Assembly (NCBI RefSeq): GCF_020733635.1
Contig: NZ_JAJFZL010000004.1
Coordinates: 1 to 19,307 of the forward strand
Origin: Nocardia spumae
GTDB lineage: Bacteria; Actinomycetota; Actinomycetes; Mycobacteriales; Mycobacteriaceae
Length of the DNA stretch: 19,307 nucleotides
Direction: 5' to 3'
Shown: positions 8,453 to 15,463 of the stretch, one piece after another
How the letters are laid out: each line of letters opens with the position of its first letter
How positions within the stretch are numbered: position 1 is the first letter of the stretch
Notes under the pieces: model-generated
Databases searched by the model: none
What the model was told of the DNA's origin: nothing
Seen by the model: only the letters and a program-made list of their open reading frames with translations
Made by a program: the position numbers and the translations under genes

Positions 8453-8604
8453 TGCTTCACCTCGGATTCGTCGAACAGCCCCAGCTCACTGGGGCGCTGC
8501 CTGCGCGGGAGGTCTTTGACCTTGCGGCGTTTGGTCTTTCGCACCTGATCGGCTGCCGCTTGCACGATCGGATTCACTTGTGGTGCTTCATGTTTGGTGT
8601 TCAT
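8449..8604 (-). CDS. Small basic protein, 51 aa
   Basis: A 51-residue Lys/Arg-rich protein with core KTKRRKVKDLPRRQR (24-38) and an acidic end (LFDESEVKQ). Its ATG overlaps the stop of the preceding gene as ATGA, and its TGA overlaps the next GTG as GTGA. This double coupling and the good codon use in between are the main evidence that it is real. The basic core could bind DNA or RNA; no family is recognised. Confidence 0.65.
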   Translation of the reverse strand: MNTKHEAPQVNPIVQAAADQVRKTKRRKVKDLPRRQRPSELGLFDESEVKQ

Positions 8605-8774
8605 GCGGCCCAGTCCCCTCCGTCGGGGTCGTAGCCGTGGCCGAATACCTCTCCGGTTTCGGCGAGGATGTTCACCGCGATGCCGATGGGGTCGAGTCCG
8701 CGGGCTTCGAGCTGGCAGCGGCGACGGCTGTGCAGGTCGATGACGTCGGCGTATTCACTGGTGCGCTTGCTCAT
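8601..8774 (-). CDS. Small protein of unknown function, 57 aa
   Basis: A 57-residue protein beginning MSKRTSEYADVIDLHSRRR and ending in a Gly/Asp-rich tail (HGYDPDGGDWAA). The first half is predicted helical, with a cysteine at position 20. ATGA overlaps join it to the genes on both sides. No motif or family is recognised; its reality rests on the overlap pattern and high third-position GC. Confidence 0.65.
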   Translation of the reverse strand: MSKRTSEYADVIDLHSRRRCQLEARGLDPIGIAVNILAETGEVFGHGYDPDGGDWAA

Positions 8775-9061
8775 TTCGGGTTCTCCTGTTCATCGGGGGC
8801 GCCACAGCGGTCGCAGCGGCGAAGGGTGTTCGTGGAGGGGAAGCGGTGGCCGCGCAGGTCGCATTCGGCGGTGATGGCGCAGCCGTCGCAGGTGATGCGG
8901 TCCCCGTCGTAGAGCCAGCCGTTACGACCGGCGGCGAGGTAGTAGGCGGCGTGATGGGTGGAGGTGAAGCAGACCGCGTGCCCACCTGCGTCGGTATAGA
9001 GGTCGCCGCAGCTGTCGCAGTAGATGACCACGTGGTTTTCGGTGACCATGCCGCGTTTCAT
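8771..9061 (-). CDS. Zinc-ribbon-like small protein
   Basis: A 96-residue protein with three Cys pairs: C15-x2-C18 (CDSCG), C58-x2-C61 (CDGC) and C83-x2-C86 (CDRCG), plus C31, C67 and H72 as further candidate ligands. The spacing suggests at least two zinc knuckles or ribbons. It may be a nucleic-acid or protein-binding accessory factor of transfer. The ATG overlaps the stop of the FtsK-like gene as ATGA, so expression is linked to the motor. Function is not known. Confidence 0.75.
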   Translation of the reverse strand: MKRGMVTENHVVIYCDSCGDLYTDAGGHAVCFTSTHHAAYYLAAGRNGWLYDGDRITCDGCAITAECDLRGHRFPSTNTLRRCDRCGAPDEQENPK

Positions 9062-10389
9062 GCCGCCACCGGACCCGTGTAGCCGTCACCGGGGATGTCG
9101 TCGCCCAGGTCGTCGGGGTCGAAATCGCTGTAATCGGCGGCCGGGGCGAAATCGGTTGCCGGGGAATACATGTCCACGATCGCGTCGGCTTGCTCGTCGG
9201 AGATCCAGAACGCACGCACACGCACGAACTCCGTGGTGCCGTCTTCGCCGACATAGCCGACACCGGGCGTGGTTTCGGGGATCTTGTCGCACAACGCGCC
9301 CCGGTCCCGCGCTCCTTGCCCGTGCACCATCGCGGTCTGTGTCGGTTCGTCCAGGCGCAGGCCGATGCGGACCGGGAACAGTTGCCGGTTGGGCATCGTC
9401 TCCTTGGACGGGTCCTGCAAGGCCGCGATCACCGAGACACCAGCGGCACGGCCCTTGGACTGCAACATGCCCGTCAGACGCCGGAACTCGTTTTGCTCGT
9501 CACGGTCGGCATACGAGGACAGCGACGCGGCCTCATCGATGACGATCACGATCAGTGGTTCATCCGGCGAGGGGACCAGCTTGCGGACCCCTGCGGCGCG
9601 CATGCGGGCCAGGCGCTCGTCCATCTCGGTCACGGCCTCGCGCAGCATGGCGAGGATGGTGGAGGCGTCGACAGCGAAGCGGACGAACAGCCGGTTTTCA
9701 CCGCGCCCGAACTCCACACCGCCTTTCGGGTCGGCCATCCACACATCCACGAACCCGGCTTTGATCGCCGGACCGAGGCCGGCCAGGATCGACCACAACA
9801 CCGAGCCCTTACCCGAGCCGGTGGCACCGGCAAGAAGGATGTGCGAGTACAGGATTCGCAGCAGCCACGGCGTCCCGTCTTCCCGCACACCTACCGGCAC
9901 CGCTTCCAGGTCGACACCGGCAGCCACCGTGGTGGGGTCGGTGGTGACCGATTCGGCCAGGGTGTCGTGAACGCGGAGTTCCAGCCGCACCCAGCCCGGA
10001 GCAGGCGAGGACGCGGTGACCTGCTGCACTCCGACGTGGTCAGCGATGCGGGAGCGGGTGTCGTCGTTGGTCCAGTCGGCCAGGGTTTGCCCACCGCGCA
10101 TCAGCACGTCGACGGTCAGGCCGTGGCGGGAGTAGTCCCACCACTCGACGCGCGGGAACCCGGTCTCGGCCGAGCCGAGCTTGAGCAGGGAAAACATCAG
10201 TTGTGCGTGTGCCGTGGAGGCGAACGACACGATTGCCGGGCGAAGAATCTCCGGTGCCTCGGCCAGTTCGCGTTCCAGGCTCACGGCGGTCGTGGTGGTG
10301 GGGCGGCGGCCCCACGGCAAGATGTGTGCCGCGAACACCAGCGCCCCTATCGCCGACGCCGCGACCGGAACCATGTCGACGACGGTCAT
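9058..10389 (-). CDS. traSA: FtsK/SpoIIIE-type DNA translocase (TraSA/TraB-like)
   Basis: A 443-residue motor protein. In AICEs one such ATPase moves double-stranded plasmid DNA through the membrane into the recipient mycelium or cell. One transmembrane segment (about 7-25) is followed by a linker domain (about 75-165) with PGWVRLELRVHDTLAE, then the motor domain with Walker A GATGSGKG (188-195) and Walker B LIVIVIDEAA (279-288). The tail is acidic (SDFDPDDLGDD). Start ATG at 10389 overlaps the upstream stop as ATGA, with AAGGAG placed before it. It is shorter than chromosomal FtsK and has a single anchor, as expected for element-borne Tra proteins. The DNA sites it recognises (clt) were not found. 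Confidence 0.92.
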   Translation of the reverse strand: MTVVDMVPVAASAIGALVFAAHILPWGRRPTTTTAVSLERELAEAPEILRPAIVSFASTAHAQLMFSLLKLGSAETGFPRVEWWDYSRHGLTVDVLMRGGQTLADWTNDDTRSRIADHVGVQQVTASSPAPGWVRLELRVHDTLAESVTTDPTTVAAGVDLEAVPVGVREDGTPWLLRILYSHILLAGATGSGKGSVLWSILAGLGPAIKAGFVDVWMADPKGGVEFGRGENRLFVRFAVDASTILAMLREAVTEMDERLARMRAAGVRKLVPSPDEPLIVIVIDEAASLSSYADRDEQNEFRRLTGMLQSKGRAAGVSVIAALQDPSKETMPNRQLFPVRIGLRLDEPTQTAMVHGQGARDRGALCDKIPETTPGVGYVGEDGTTEFVRVRAFWISDEQADAIVDMYSPATDFAPAADYSDFDPDDLGDDIPGDGYTGPVAA

Positions 10390-10679
10390 TGCCAGGGCTC
10401 CTTCGAGTTGTCGAGGCCGCACAGCAGCTGACAGCCCTGCACATCGGCCGGAGGCAAGCCCGGCTCGTGGCAGAACATGGTGCAGCCGGAATCCGGAGCG
10501 ACGAGGGAGGGTTCGTCGTCGCACAACATCACGCAGCCCGGTTTGCCGGTGGCGTGTTCGACAGCGGCCGGAGCCACCTCGTGGCGCGGACCGAACGCCA
10601 AGAAGCCGGCCACACCGAGGGCTGCGGCGGTGACGGCGAGGGTGGTAGCACCCACGGTCACAGCGCCAGTGGTTTCCAT
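10386..10679 (-). CDS. Membrane-anchored protein with three 17-residue Cys repeats
   Basis: A 97-residue protein with one N-terminal hydrophobic segment (about 8-30), followed by three repeats beginning G-C-x3-C: C49/C53, C66/C70 and C83/C87. The period is exactly 17 residues. Repeats read GCVMLCDDE, GCTMFCHEP and GCQLLCGLD. The pattern suggests metal binding or paired disulfides outside the membrane; neither is proven. Position between the DUF2637 protein and the Tra motor is where Spd (spread) proteins lie in Streptomyces elements, so a role in intercellular spread is a reasonable inference. The stop overlaps the tra ATG, and the ATG is preceded by GGGAG. Confidence 0.78.
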   Translation of the reverse strand: METTGAVTVGATTLAVTAAALGVAGFLAFGPRHEVAPAAVEHATGKPGCVMLCDDEPSLVAPDSGCTMFCHEPGLPPADVQGCQLLCGLDNSKEPWQ

Positions 10680-10685
10680 GACAGA

Positions 10686-11297
10686 TCAGCTCCCGATCGG
10701 GACGGACACCGGCAGCAACGGCTGCGCGGGTCGAGAAACAGGAATCGGTTGCGCCACAGCCACCGCAGGCACAGAAGGCACCATCGGGGCAGGCGCGGCA
10801 GGTTCGGGCTCCACAGTTTCGCGGTCGTCTTCGGCAGCGGCGGGAGCATCCTGTTCGAACTCGGCCACCGCAGCGGCGGGAGCCGAATCATGTTGGGCGG
10901 CACGGAACAGCACTGCCAGGCCGTGGGTGTCCACGAGCAGCGATATCGGGGCGATGGCCGCGACGATCGCGCACAGCCACGCGGGTAGCTCTTTGCCGGC
11001 GGCTACGGCGTGGATGCTGTTGCCCGCCACCGACACCAGCGCCCCGACCACCAGAACCCAGGTGAAGAACCTTCGTTCGGCGGATTTGGCCAGGACCAAA
11101 GCGCCGGCGGTGGCCTGAACGATGGTGCCGTCGATGATCAGTGGGAACAGCCACGCATCCGACGCCGGAATATGCGCCAGTTTGGCCAGATCCCGCAGCG
11201 TGGCGAACGACAGCCGGAACGCGGCAGCGCCGACGCCCACGATCACCAGGACCGCGAACACCCGCGCCGCACGCATTCCCCGCTCAGGCGTGAACAT
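10686..11297 (-). CDS. DUF2637-type multi-pass membrane protein (Spd-like)
   Basis: A 203-residue protein with about four transmembrane segments (roughly 12-28, 46-66, 74-92, 104-120), including RLSFATLRDLA and PLIIDGTIVQATAGAL, characteristic of DUF2637 proteins on actinobacterial conjugative elements. An acidic then Pro/Ala/Val-rich cytoplasmic tail follows (about 135-203). Such proteins are thought to help plasmid spread with the Tra motor. ATG at 11297 shares its A with the upstream stop (TGATG) and has GGAGAAGG 8-9 nt before it; the longer in-frame start at 11333 lies inside the neighbour. Intact. Confidence 0.85.
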   Translation of the reverse strand: MFTPERGMRAARVFAVLVIVGVGAAAFRLSFATLRDLAKLAHIPASDAWLFPLIIDGTIVQATAGALVLAKSAERRFFTWVLVVGALVSVAGNSIHAVAAGKELPAWLCAIVAAIAPISLLVDTHGLAVLFRAAQHDSAPAAAVAEFEQDAPAAAEDDRETVEPEPAAPAPMVPSVPAVAVAQPIPVSRPAQPLLPVSVPIGS

Positions 11298-11554
11298 CAG
11301 GCAGCCTTCTCCGCTGCCAGCCCGCTCCGCCACCGTCGTGCTATCAGGATCTGCGGCAGCTGCCTCAGCGATGGGTGCGGCTCCTCGAGCGACAGATACA
11401 GCCGCGCATACCCGATGGCCTCTCGTGGTTCATCTCCACGCTCACCGAGGCCCGGATCGGCCCCGATGGCGGTTGTCGCGCGCCGGGCCGTACTCGGCCT
11501 CGGTGCCATCGAACTTGCTGATGTGTGCGCTGATGAACGGACACGGCGATTCAC
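11297..11554 (-). pseudogene. Small gene upstream of the DUF2637 protein, probably frameshifted
   Basis: An 85-codon frame runs from a GTG at 11554, overlapping the pra-like stop as GTGA, to the TGA at 11297. Its second half (EPREAIGYARLYLSLEEPHPSLRQ and on) looks like real protein. Its first half is Arg/Ser/Thr-rich with poor third-position GC, while the neighbouring frame in that part reads better (CPFISAHISKFDGTEAEYG). Two compensating indels would explain this. Overlaps at both ends support a real gene in the operon. No family is recognised. Confidence 0.5.
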
Positions 11555-12005
11555 GCAGCCTTCGCGTCGCCACGCGCCGGACGGTCGCACCCCGGATCGG
11601 CCGCGGGGACTTTGGCGCCGGAGTTGTCGCCCGCGATGCCGGTAGCCCGCACCGTCCAGCCCAGGGTCTTGACTCGCCCTGACCGGTGACCTTCGGTTGA
11701 AGGGTCACGTTCTCGCGCACGATCGAGCGCATGCCGGGCAGCACCTCCGGAGTCGAGGGCACCGGAGCCACGTCGGCCAGGAAGATCCCCTGAATGCTCG
11801 ACTTCTTCGGGTTGTCTCGGCGGGTTGGTGGCGGTGGCCCTTCCCACCTGCCGCAGACCCGTCCACCGGTCGACCTTCTGACGAGCCGGAGCGTTGCGGT
11901 TCTGGTTGTACTCGGTGTCCGGCTCGATCTCCGCGACCCAGGACGAGGCCCTTCTCGAAGGCTTCGTTGAACGCGACGTTGAAAAGCAGATCTTTGAGCG
12001 CCCAT
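11551..12005 (-). pseudogene. pra: Pra-like activator of replication, integration and excision, frameshifted
   Basis: In pSAM2 the small protein Pra activates the rep-xis-int operon. Reading across frames here gives a Pra-like protein: ALKDLLFNVAFNEAFEKG, EIEPDTEYNQNRNAPARQ, FLADVAPVPSTPEVLPGMR, VRENVTLQPKV and finally TVRATGI, close to the conserved end of Pra. The ATG at 12005 has AAAGGAG 8 nt upstream, but the frame breaks at once: ATGGGCGCTC would need one G less. A second extra G is likely at CCTGGGTCGCG, with further breaks near 11850 and 11665. It lies first in the operon, behind the twin operator region. The family call is by pattern and context. As written, the gene cannot make a full protein. 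Confidence 0.65.
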
Positions 12006-12070
12006 GACTGAATCTCCTTTGCGTCTGGGTTCATTCGAATCTCGCCTCACTCGGTAGCGGCGCTGGATTC

Positions 12071-12099
12071 ATCGTATACGTAGTTGCGTATACGCACAA
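12071..12099 (-). promoter_or_regulatory. Leftward promoter covered by a CGTATACG-N6-CGTATACG operator
   Basis: On the minus strand, TTGTGC (12094-12099) and TACGAT (12071-12076) are 17 bp apart. The two palindromic octamers at 12073-12080 and 12087-12094 fill the spacer and touch both boxes. A protein bound there would block polymerase. The start would fall about 60 nt before the pra-like ATG, so this is the likely main promoter of the transfer operon. In pSAM2 the GntR-type repressor KorSA controls the pra promoter through a repeated site. Assigning this operator to the nearby KorSA-like protein is inference. Confidence 0.7.
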
Positions 12100-12160
12100 G
12101 GAATTTGGTATAGAAGGCGAGAAAGGTCAAACCTCGCTGGTCAGCGCGGCGAAAACTGTC

Positions 12161-12189
12161 TTGTCCGTATACGTATCTTCGTATACGCT
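12161..12189 (+). promoter_or_regulatory. Rightward promoter covered by a second CGTATACG-N6-CGTATACG operator
   Basis: TTGTCC (12161-12166) and TACGCT (12184-12189) are 17 bp apart, with octamers at 12166-12173 and 12180-12187 between them. It is an inverted copy of the leftward site, 93 bp away centre to centre, sharing the pattern TTGTnCGTATACG-N6-CGTATACGnT. It points at the small plus-strand gene at 12279 and onwards to the korSA-like gene. Confidence 0.68.
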
Positions 12190-12278
12190 GAGCGATGTAA
12201 GACGCTATCGCCGACCGGTCGAGAGCTTGCTGCGACGCTCGACACGCGCGCATCACGGACCAAGAAGGTCCGTGCGCA

Positions 12279-12559
12279 ATGAGGTTCCGCCCTACGGCCC
12301 TCTCGCCGTGGCATCGACCCCGATGTCCCCGTCGCCGCCAGACTGGCTCGTGCCAGGTCCAGCGCCTGGCGAGGCTCTGGGCTATGCCGCCTCATTTGCC
12401 GGCGAGTTCGTTGTGCCGTTGCCCTGCTCAGGTCCGCGCGGCCGACGTCGATGCGGTGATCGTCCCTACGGCAAGCCACCTGGCCCCGCTAACCCTGACA
12501 ACCTAAGGGCTTCAGCCGATGTCGAAGCCGACCTACTCGAACCTGTGTTCGCTCGATAG
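12279..12559 (+). pseudogene. Small gene driven from the divergent operator, frameshifted
   Basis: Reading across frames from ATG 12279 gives a protein of about 95 residues with PYGPLAV, ALGYAASFAGEFVV, then VRAADVDAVIVPTASHLAP and a final RASADVEA segment, ending at TAG 12557-12559 in the last frame. The D-A-V-I-V-P-x-x-x-H-L pattern recalls small resolvase-like hypothetical proteins on actinobacterial elements; that is a weak resemblance. At least three frame changes are needed. Position behind the rightward promoter suggests an early-expressed or regulatory gene. Confidence 0.45.
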
Positions 12560-12760
12560 GCGATGCCGCAGGACGTGGACGGCGGGGGTGAACGCGTTGG
12601 GACACCCTCGGACTGCTTTCGTGGTCCAGCTCTGACGGCTGTGGGTGTATTGCGCGTTGCGTACTGGCCGGAGCGCCGTCCCTCCGATCGTTCGGCCGAT
12701 GGGCTGAATGGAGGGTTAGTCGCTACGGGCAACCGGATTCGAATACCTGGAAATTTCGCG

Positions 12761-12806
12761 CGATACCCAGTGCGATACGGTTTAACGATACGAAGTGCGC
12801 TATACT
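12761..12806 (+). promoter_or_regulatory. Triple CGATAC repeat and -10 box before the korSA-like gene
   Basis: CGATAC occurs at 12761-12766, 12773-12778 and 12786-12791, that is every 12-13 bp, roughly one helical turn. A TATACT -10-like box follows at 12801-12806, about 50 bp before the ATG. The hexamer resembles the CGTATAC half of the twin operators, which suggests autoregulation by the same repressor. The 220 bp before it (12560-12760) show no convincing gene. Confidence 0.5.
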
Positions 12807-12854
12807 AGTCCCCCGTCCTACGCGCTAGTGATTTCGAATGAAGGGAATGACCTC

Positions 12855-13529
12855 ATGGCGGAACCTGCCTACGTCTCCATCGCTGGGCGAATATGCTCGC
12901 CGAATTCGCGGCGGAGAATTGCCGCCCGGAACTCAACTGCCGAGCTATTCGGAAATCGCGGCGCGCAACAATGTCTCCGACATCGTGGTTCGGAAGGCAC
13001 TCGAGCTCCTTCAGAGCCAAGGGCTCGTCCGGTCTGTGCGCAGGCGCGGAGTGTTCGTATCGGATCGGCCGACCTGATCCGGATCTCGCCCGAACGTCAG
13101 ATGGAGGACCCGGAAGTGACGTTCGCGAACGAGTCCGACAGCACGTGTTCAGATCGACCGGGCAACGGAGAAGGTGTCGGCACAGAAGCATTGCCGATGC
13201 CCTTGGCGTAGCAGTCGGCGAAGAGATCACCCACGTCGTCACCCGCGCCAGCGAAGATGGCCCGGCCGATTTCCGTGTCTGACAGCTAACCAGCCCGTCG
13301 ACGTAGCGGACACGTCCGACGCTGCCACCCATGAGGAAACGGTGGCGGGACAGCATCCCGGTGCCGTCACACGCGGAGAGGTTGAAGACCACCCCCGGCG
13401 ACTCGTGAAGACCGGTCCACCAGCGCTACATCACCGCGACAGGACGAGTAATTATGGTCTCGGATGTGTCCTACCCGAGGATCGCTATACGCATTTGTTT
13501 TCCGCATGAACCTGAAACCGGAAACTTGA
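12855..13529 (+). pseudogene. korSA: KorSA-like GntR/UTRA transcriptional repressor, frameshifted
   Basis: The protein is clear across frames: an N-terminal GntR winged helix (GEYARRIRGGELPPGTQLP, SYSEIAARNNVSDIVVRKAL, LLQSQGLVRSVRRRGVFV), then a UTRA-type ligand domain (IADALGVAVGEEITHVVTRAS, VHQRYITATGRVIMVSDVSY) ending RMNLKPET. KorSA in pSAM2 is such a protein and silences pra and thereby replication and transfer. The first break is GCTGGGCGAA at about 12891, fixed by removing one G; the next, near 13074, by adding one. About nine breaks occur in 675 bp, so no working repressor is encoded as written. The UTRA core is hardly changed in sequence, unusual for an old pseudogene. ATG 12855 follows a GAAGGGAATG ribosome-binding region. 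Confidence 0.75.
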
Positions 13530-13559
13530 AGCGGCTACCGAGAAATAAAGCTCTGCGCG

Positions 13560-13598
13560 GCCGCGGTCATCCGACTATGGATGACCGGCGGCTCTTTT
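13560..13598. terminator. Bidirectional terminator between convergent genes
   Basis: GCCGCGGTCATCC (13560-13572) pairs with GGATGACC-GGCGGC (13579-13592), with loop GACTAT and one bulged G. The plus strand continues TCTTTTAT and the minus strand runs into A-rich then T-rich sequence (GCTTTATTTC). It can end the korSA-like transcript from the left and the methyltransferase-like transcript from the right. Confidence 0.75.
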
Positions 13599-14439
13599 AT
13601 TGACGACCCAGCCCTGAGCCCGATCGGCGAGATTCCCACCAAGAGATGAATCCCGAATCCTCTGATTCGATCTTCCATCGCGAGTCCAGCGCATCGAAAA
13701 AGGCTTCATCGCCGGTCTTTCCGCCTTTCGGCTCACCGATGTAGACCAACCGGCGACCGCCGTTCGCCTCGAAGGCCGCCAGTGCATCCGGACGCCATCG
13801 TGTTGCCCCATCCAGGCGGCCAACACAGAAACAGGACCTCATCGGCACTGCCACCCGACCGCGCAGCGAACTGCCCCCGAGATCAACCACGATCAGCAGA
13901 CGTCCGCTTGGCCTTCGGCCTGAGTGAACGACGGATTTTCGGACCGGTCCGGCAGGTTCCGGAGGTCTACGCCGCACACTCCAGACCATGCGCTCGCCAA
14001 CTGCGCAAGCCCAGGTAACCGGGCGGCCAGCTCCGAGCTCGACTACCGAACGCCATTGCAGAATTGATGCATCCACGCCACGGTCTCCGGCGACGGAATC
14101 GCGTAGGCATAGGCGGCCTGCAAGATGGTCTGCGCGAATCCCAGTCGCGCGCTTCCTCGAGGCCTGCCACCGTCCACCACCGGCGCCCCTGACGTTCGGA
14201 CACCGATGGCCCGACGATGTCCCAGTATGGGTTCGCGCTGATCGAGGGCCCGCCTGTCATGTAATGCACGAGCCGCAAATCGAACGCTGCGTCGGCCCGG
14301 TCGTCCCCCGTCCCGGCAGCATCGGCGCGGTATCGAGGTACTCCGCCACCTTCGGATACTCGGCCCGAAGACGCTGTTCGTCCCCTAACAACCCGCCAGT
14401 TCTTCACGACGGTCCGCCGTCAGCGCAAGCTCAGCCATG
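13597..14439 (-). pseudogene. SAM-dependent methyltransferase-like gene, frameshifted
   Basis: Reading across frames from ATG 14439 gives about 280 residues: MAELALTADRREELAG, LRAEYPKVAEYLDTAPM, FDLRLVHYMTGGPSISANPY, AYAIPSPETVAWMHQF, then SVVELGAGRGYLG near 14025-14047, a class I methyltransferase motif I, then GLECAAVDLR as the acidic end of the next strand, and finally LVYIGEPKGGKTGDEAFFDAL and FISWW before TAA at 13597. At least five frame changes are needed; the first needs one extra G in GCGGGTTG. Substrate unknown. It could be a DNA, rRNA or small-molecule methyltransferase; no DNA-methylase NPPY/DPPY motif is seen. Convergent with the korSA-like gene. Confidence 0.6.
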
Positions 14440-14547
14440 CTCCAAGTCTGTCCGCGGACAGACCTTCTCGGCGAGCAAATGCACTCACCTGCATAGGTCG
14501 TTGCCGAATTTGGCTATAGAGATCAAGGGCGGCGCTGGCGCGCGCCC

Positions 14548-14631
14548 GAGCGGCGCCGCCACGCGGCAGCCCGCGCAACCGCTCGCTGAAAGGACGCCGC
14601 TCGCGGCGCGTCGGGCGCGTCGGCGCCGCTC
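14548..14631. repeat. Inverted repeat bounding an extremely GC-rich segment
   Basis: GAGCGGCGCCG at 14548-14558 and its exact complement CGGCGCCGCTC at 14621-14631 enclose 62 bp packed with GCG/CGC words. It can form a long hairpin. It may be a miniature repeat or a cis-acting plasmid locus; nothing decides this. Confidence 0.5.
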
Positions 14632-14946
14632 TGGCGACGTGGTAGAACGCCGACTTCCCCTTCTGGCCACTTATGCAACGACGTGGCAGTGCTGGGCGCG
14701 ACGTCTGCCAGTACCACGGCCGGGCCTCCCGCAGCCGAGGCGACCGAATCGGCCGGCCACCAGCTCAGTCGACCGGCTGTGGTCGCCCTCGGTAGCCGGA
14801 TACTCCCAGGAAGCTCACCAGGATCTCGGTGCCGGTGCCGACGCAGTTCGGATTCCACACCAGTACGTTCCCGGCGCCCACCGATCCTTCCGCATTGCTA
14901 TGGACGATCTGCCGAAGGCATACCACCGGCGCAGGGCACTCCAAAG

Positions 14947-14970
14947 GGCGCTACGCGTCACTTCGTGATG
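14947..14970. repeat. 24-bp repeat, copy A
   Basis: GGCGCTACGCGTCACTTCG and the following TGATG match a second stretch at 17165-17188 in 22 of 24 positions. The centre TCAC-N3-GTGA is a small palindrome, followed here by a second hairpin GGGCTTCGCCC. Confidence 0.55.
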
Positions 14971-15052
14971 GGCTTCGCCCACCCTTTTCCGCACCCCACA
15001 CCGGTGGTCTGGACAAGCCCAGATTCGACCACAGCAACGAGGAAGACTCCCG

Positions 15053-15445
15053 ATGAGGCACAACCAATTAACGTCTGCGGAATCCGCGGTTTGCGACGTC
15101 CCTCGCCCACCGAAATCCACCCGAAGCCCCGGTTCGGACGGACCACCTACGCTGCCACCCGCACCACGCGCAGGACCTCACCAACCAGGCCGCGCCGACG
15201 CATACTATCCCGCAGCCGCCCTACCAAGTGACCCCGGAGGGGGCCATCGGCCCTTCCCACGCCTTCGGCCACCGGCAGCGCCGCGTAGCGAGTCCGCCAA
15301 CGACGACGATCCGGCCGATCCGCCGGTGCTGGTCACGACCGGGACCTCCGGTCACCCGGTGCGGACGGGTCCCTTCCGTCCGCACCGGGTTTCCGCCAGC
15401 AGTTTACGTTGGGTCGCTGCCGAATTCGCCTTATATCTGTAGATA
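15053..15445 (+). pseudogene. Unrecognised gene, probably frameshifted
   Basis: ATG 15053 has AGGAAG 7-8 nt upstream, and a 129-codon frame is open to the end. Codon bias jumps between frames: a Pro/His-rich segment (HAQDLTNQAAPTHTIPQ, then QVTPEGAIGPSHAFG, about 15130-15285) is best in one frame and ESANDDDPADPPVLVTTG (about 15295-15350) in another. This suggests a small Pro-rich protein with indels. The strong hairpin at 15354-15390 lies inside the final frame, so the true gene probably ends before it. No family is recognised. Confidence 0.35.
15354..15394 (+). terminator. Strong hairpin terminator
   Basis: A 15-bp perfect stem, ACCCGGTGCGGACGG (15354-15368) with its complement (15376-15390), has a 7-nt loop and ends in GGGTTTCC. 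The T-run is short, as is common in high-GC actinobacteria. It probably ends the plus-strand gene before it. Confidence 0.7.
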
Positions 15446-15463
15446 GAAGCAAGTCAGGTTCGG

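Larger units (their letters stand above)
14440..15052. other. GC-rich stretch without a recognisable gene
   Basis: No open frame here has family motifs. The minus strand has a stretch of strong codon bias (about 14770-14890, reading GNVLVWNPNCVGTGTEILV) that soon shifts frame, so a broken minus-strand gene may lie between about 14640 and 14890. The part 14525-14640 is extremely GC-rich and repetitive. The upstream side of the methyltransferase-like gene also lies here. Confidence 0.4.

Noticed and set aside
9190..10431. 413-codon plus-strand frame opposite the FtsK-like gene
   Set aside because: The minus frame holds Walker A and B motifs and coupled junctions; the plus frame has no recognisable domain.
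12047..12256. Minus-strand frame of 69 codons across the twin operators
   Set aside because: It would place coding sequence over two promoter-operators and has no ribosome-binding site.
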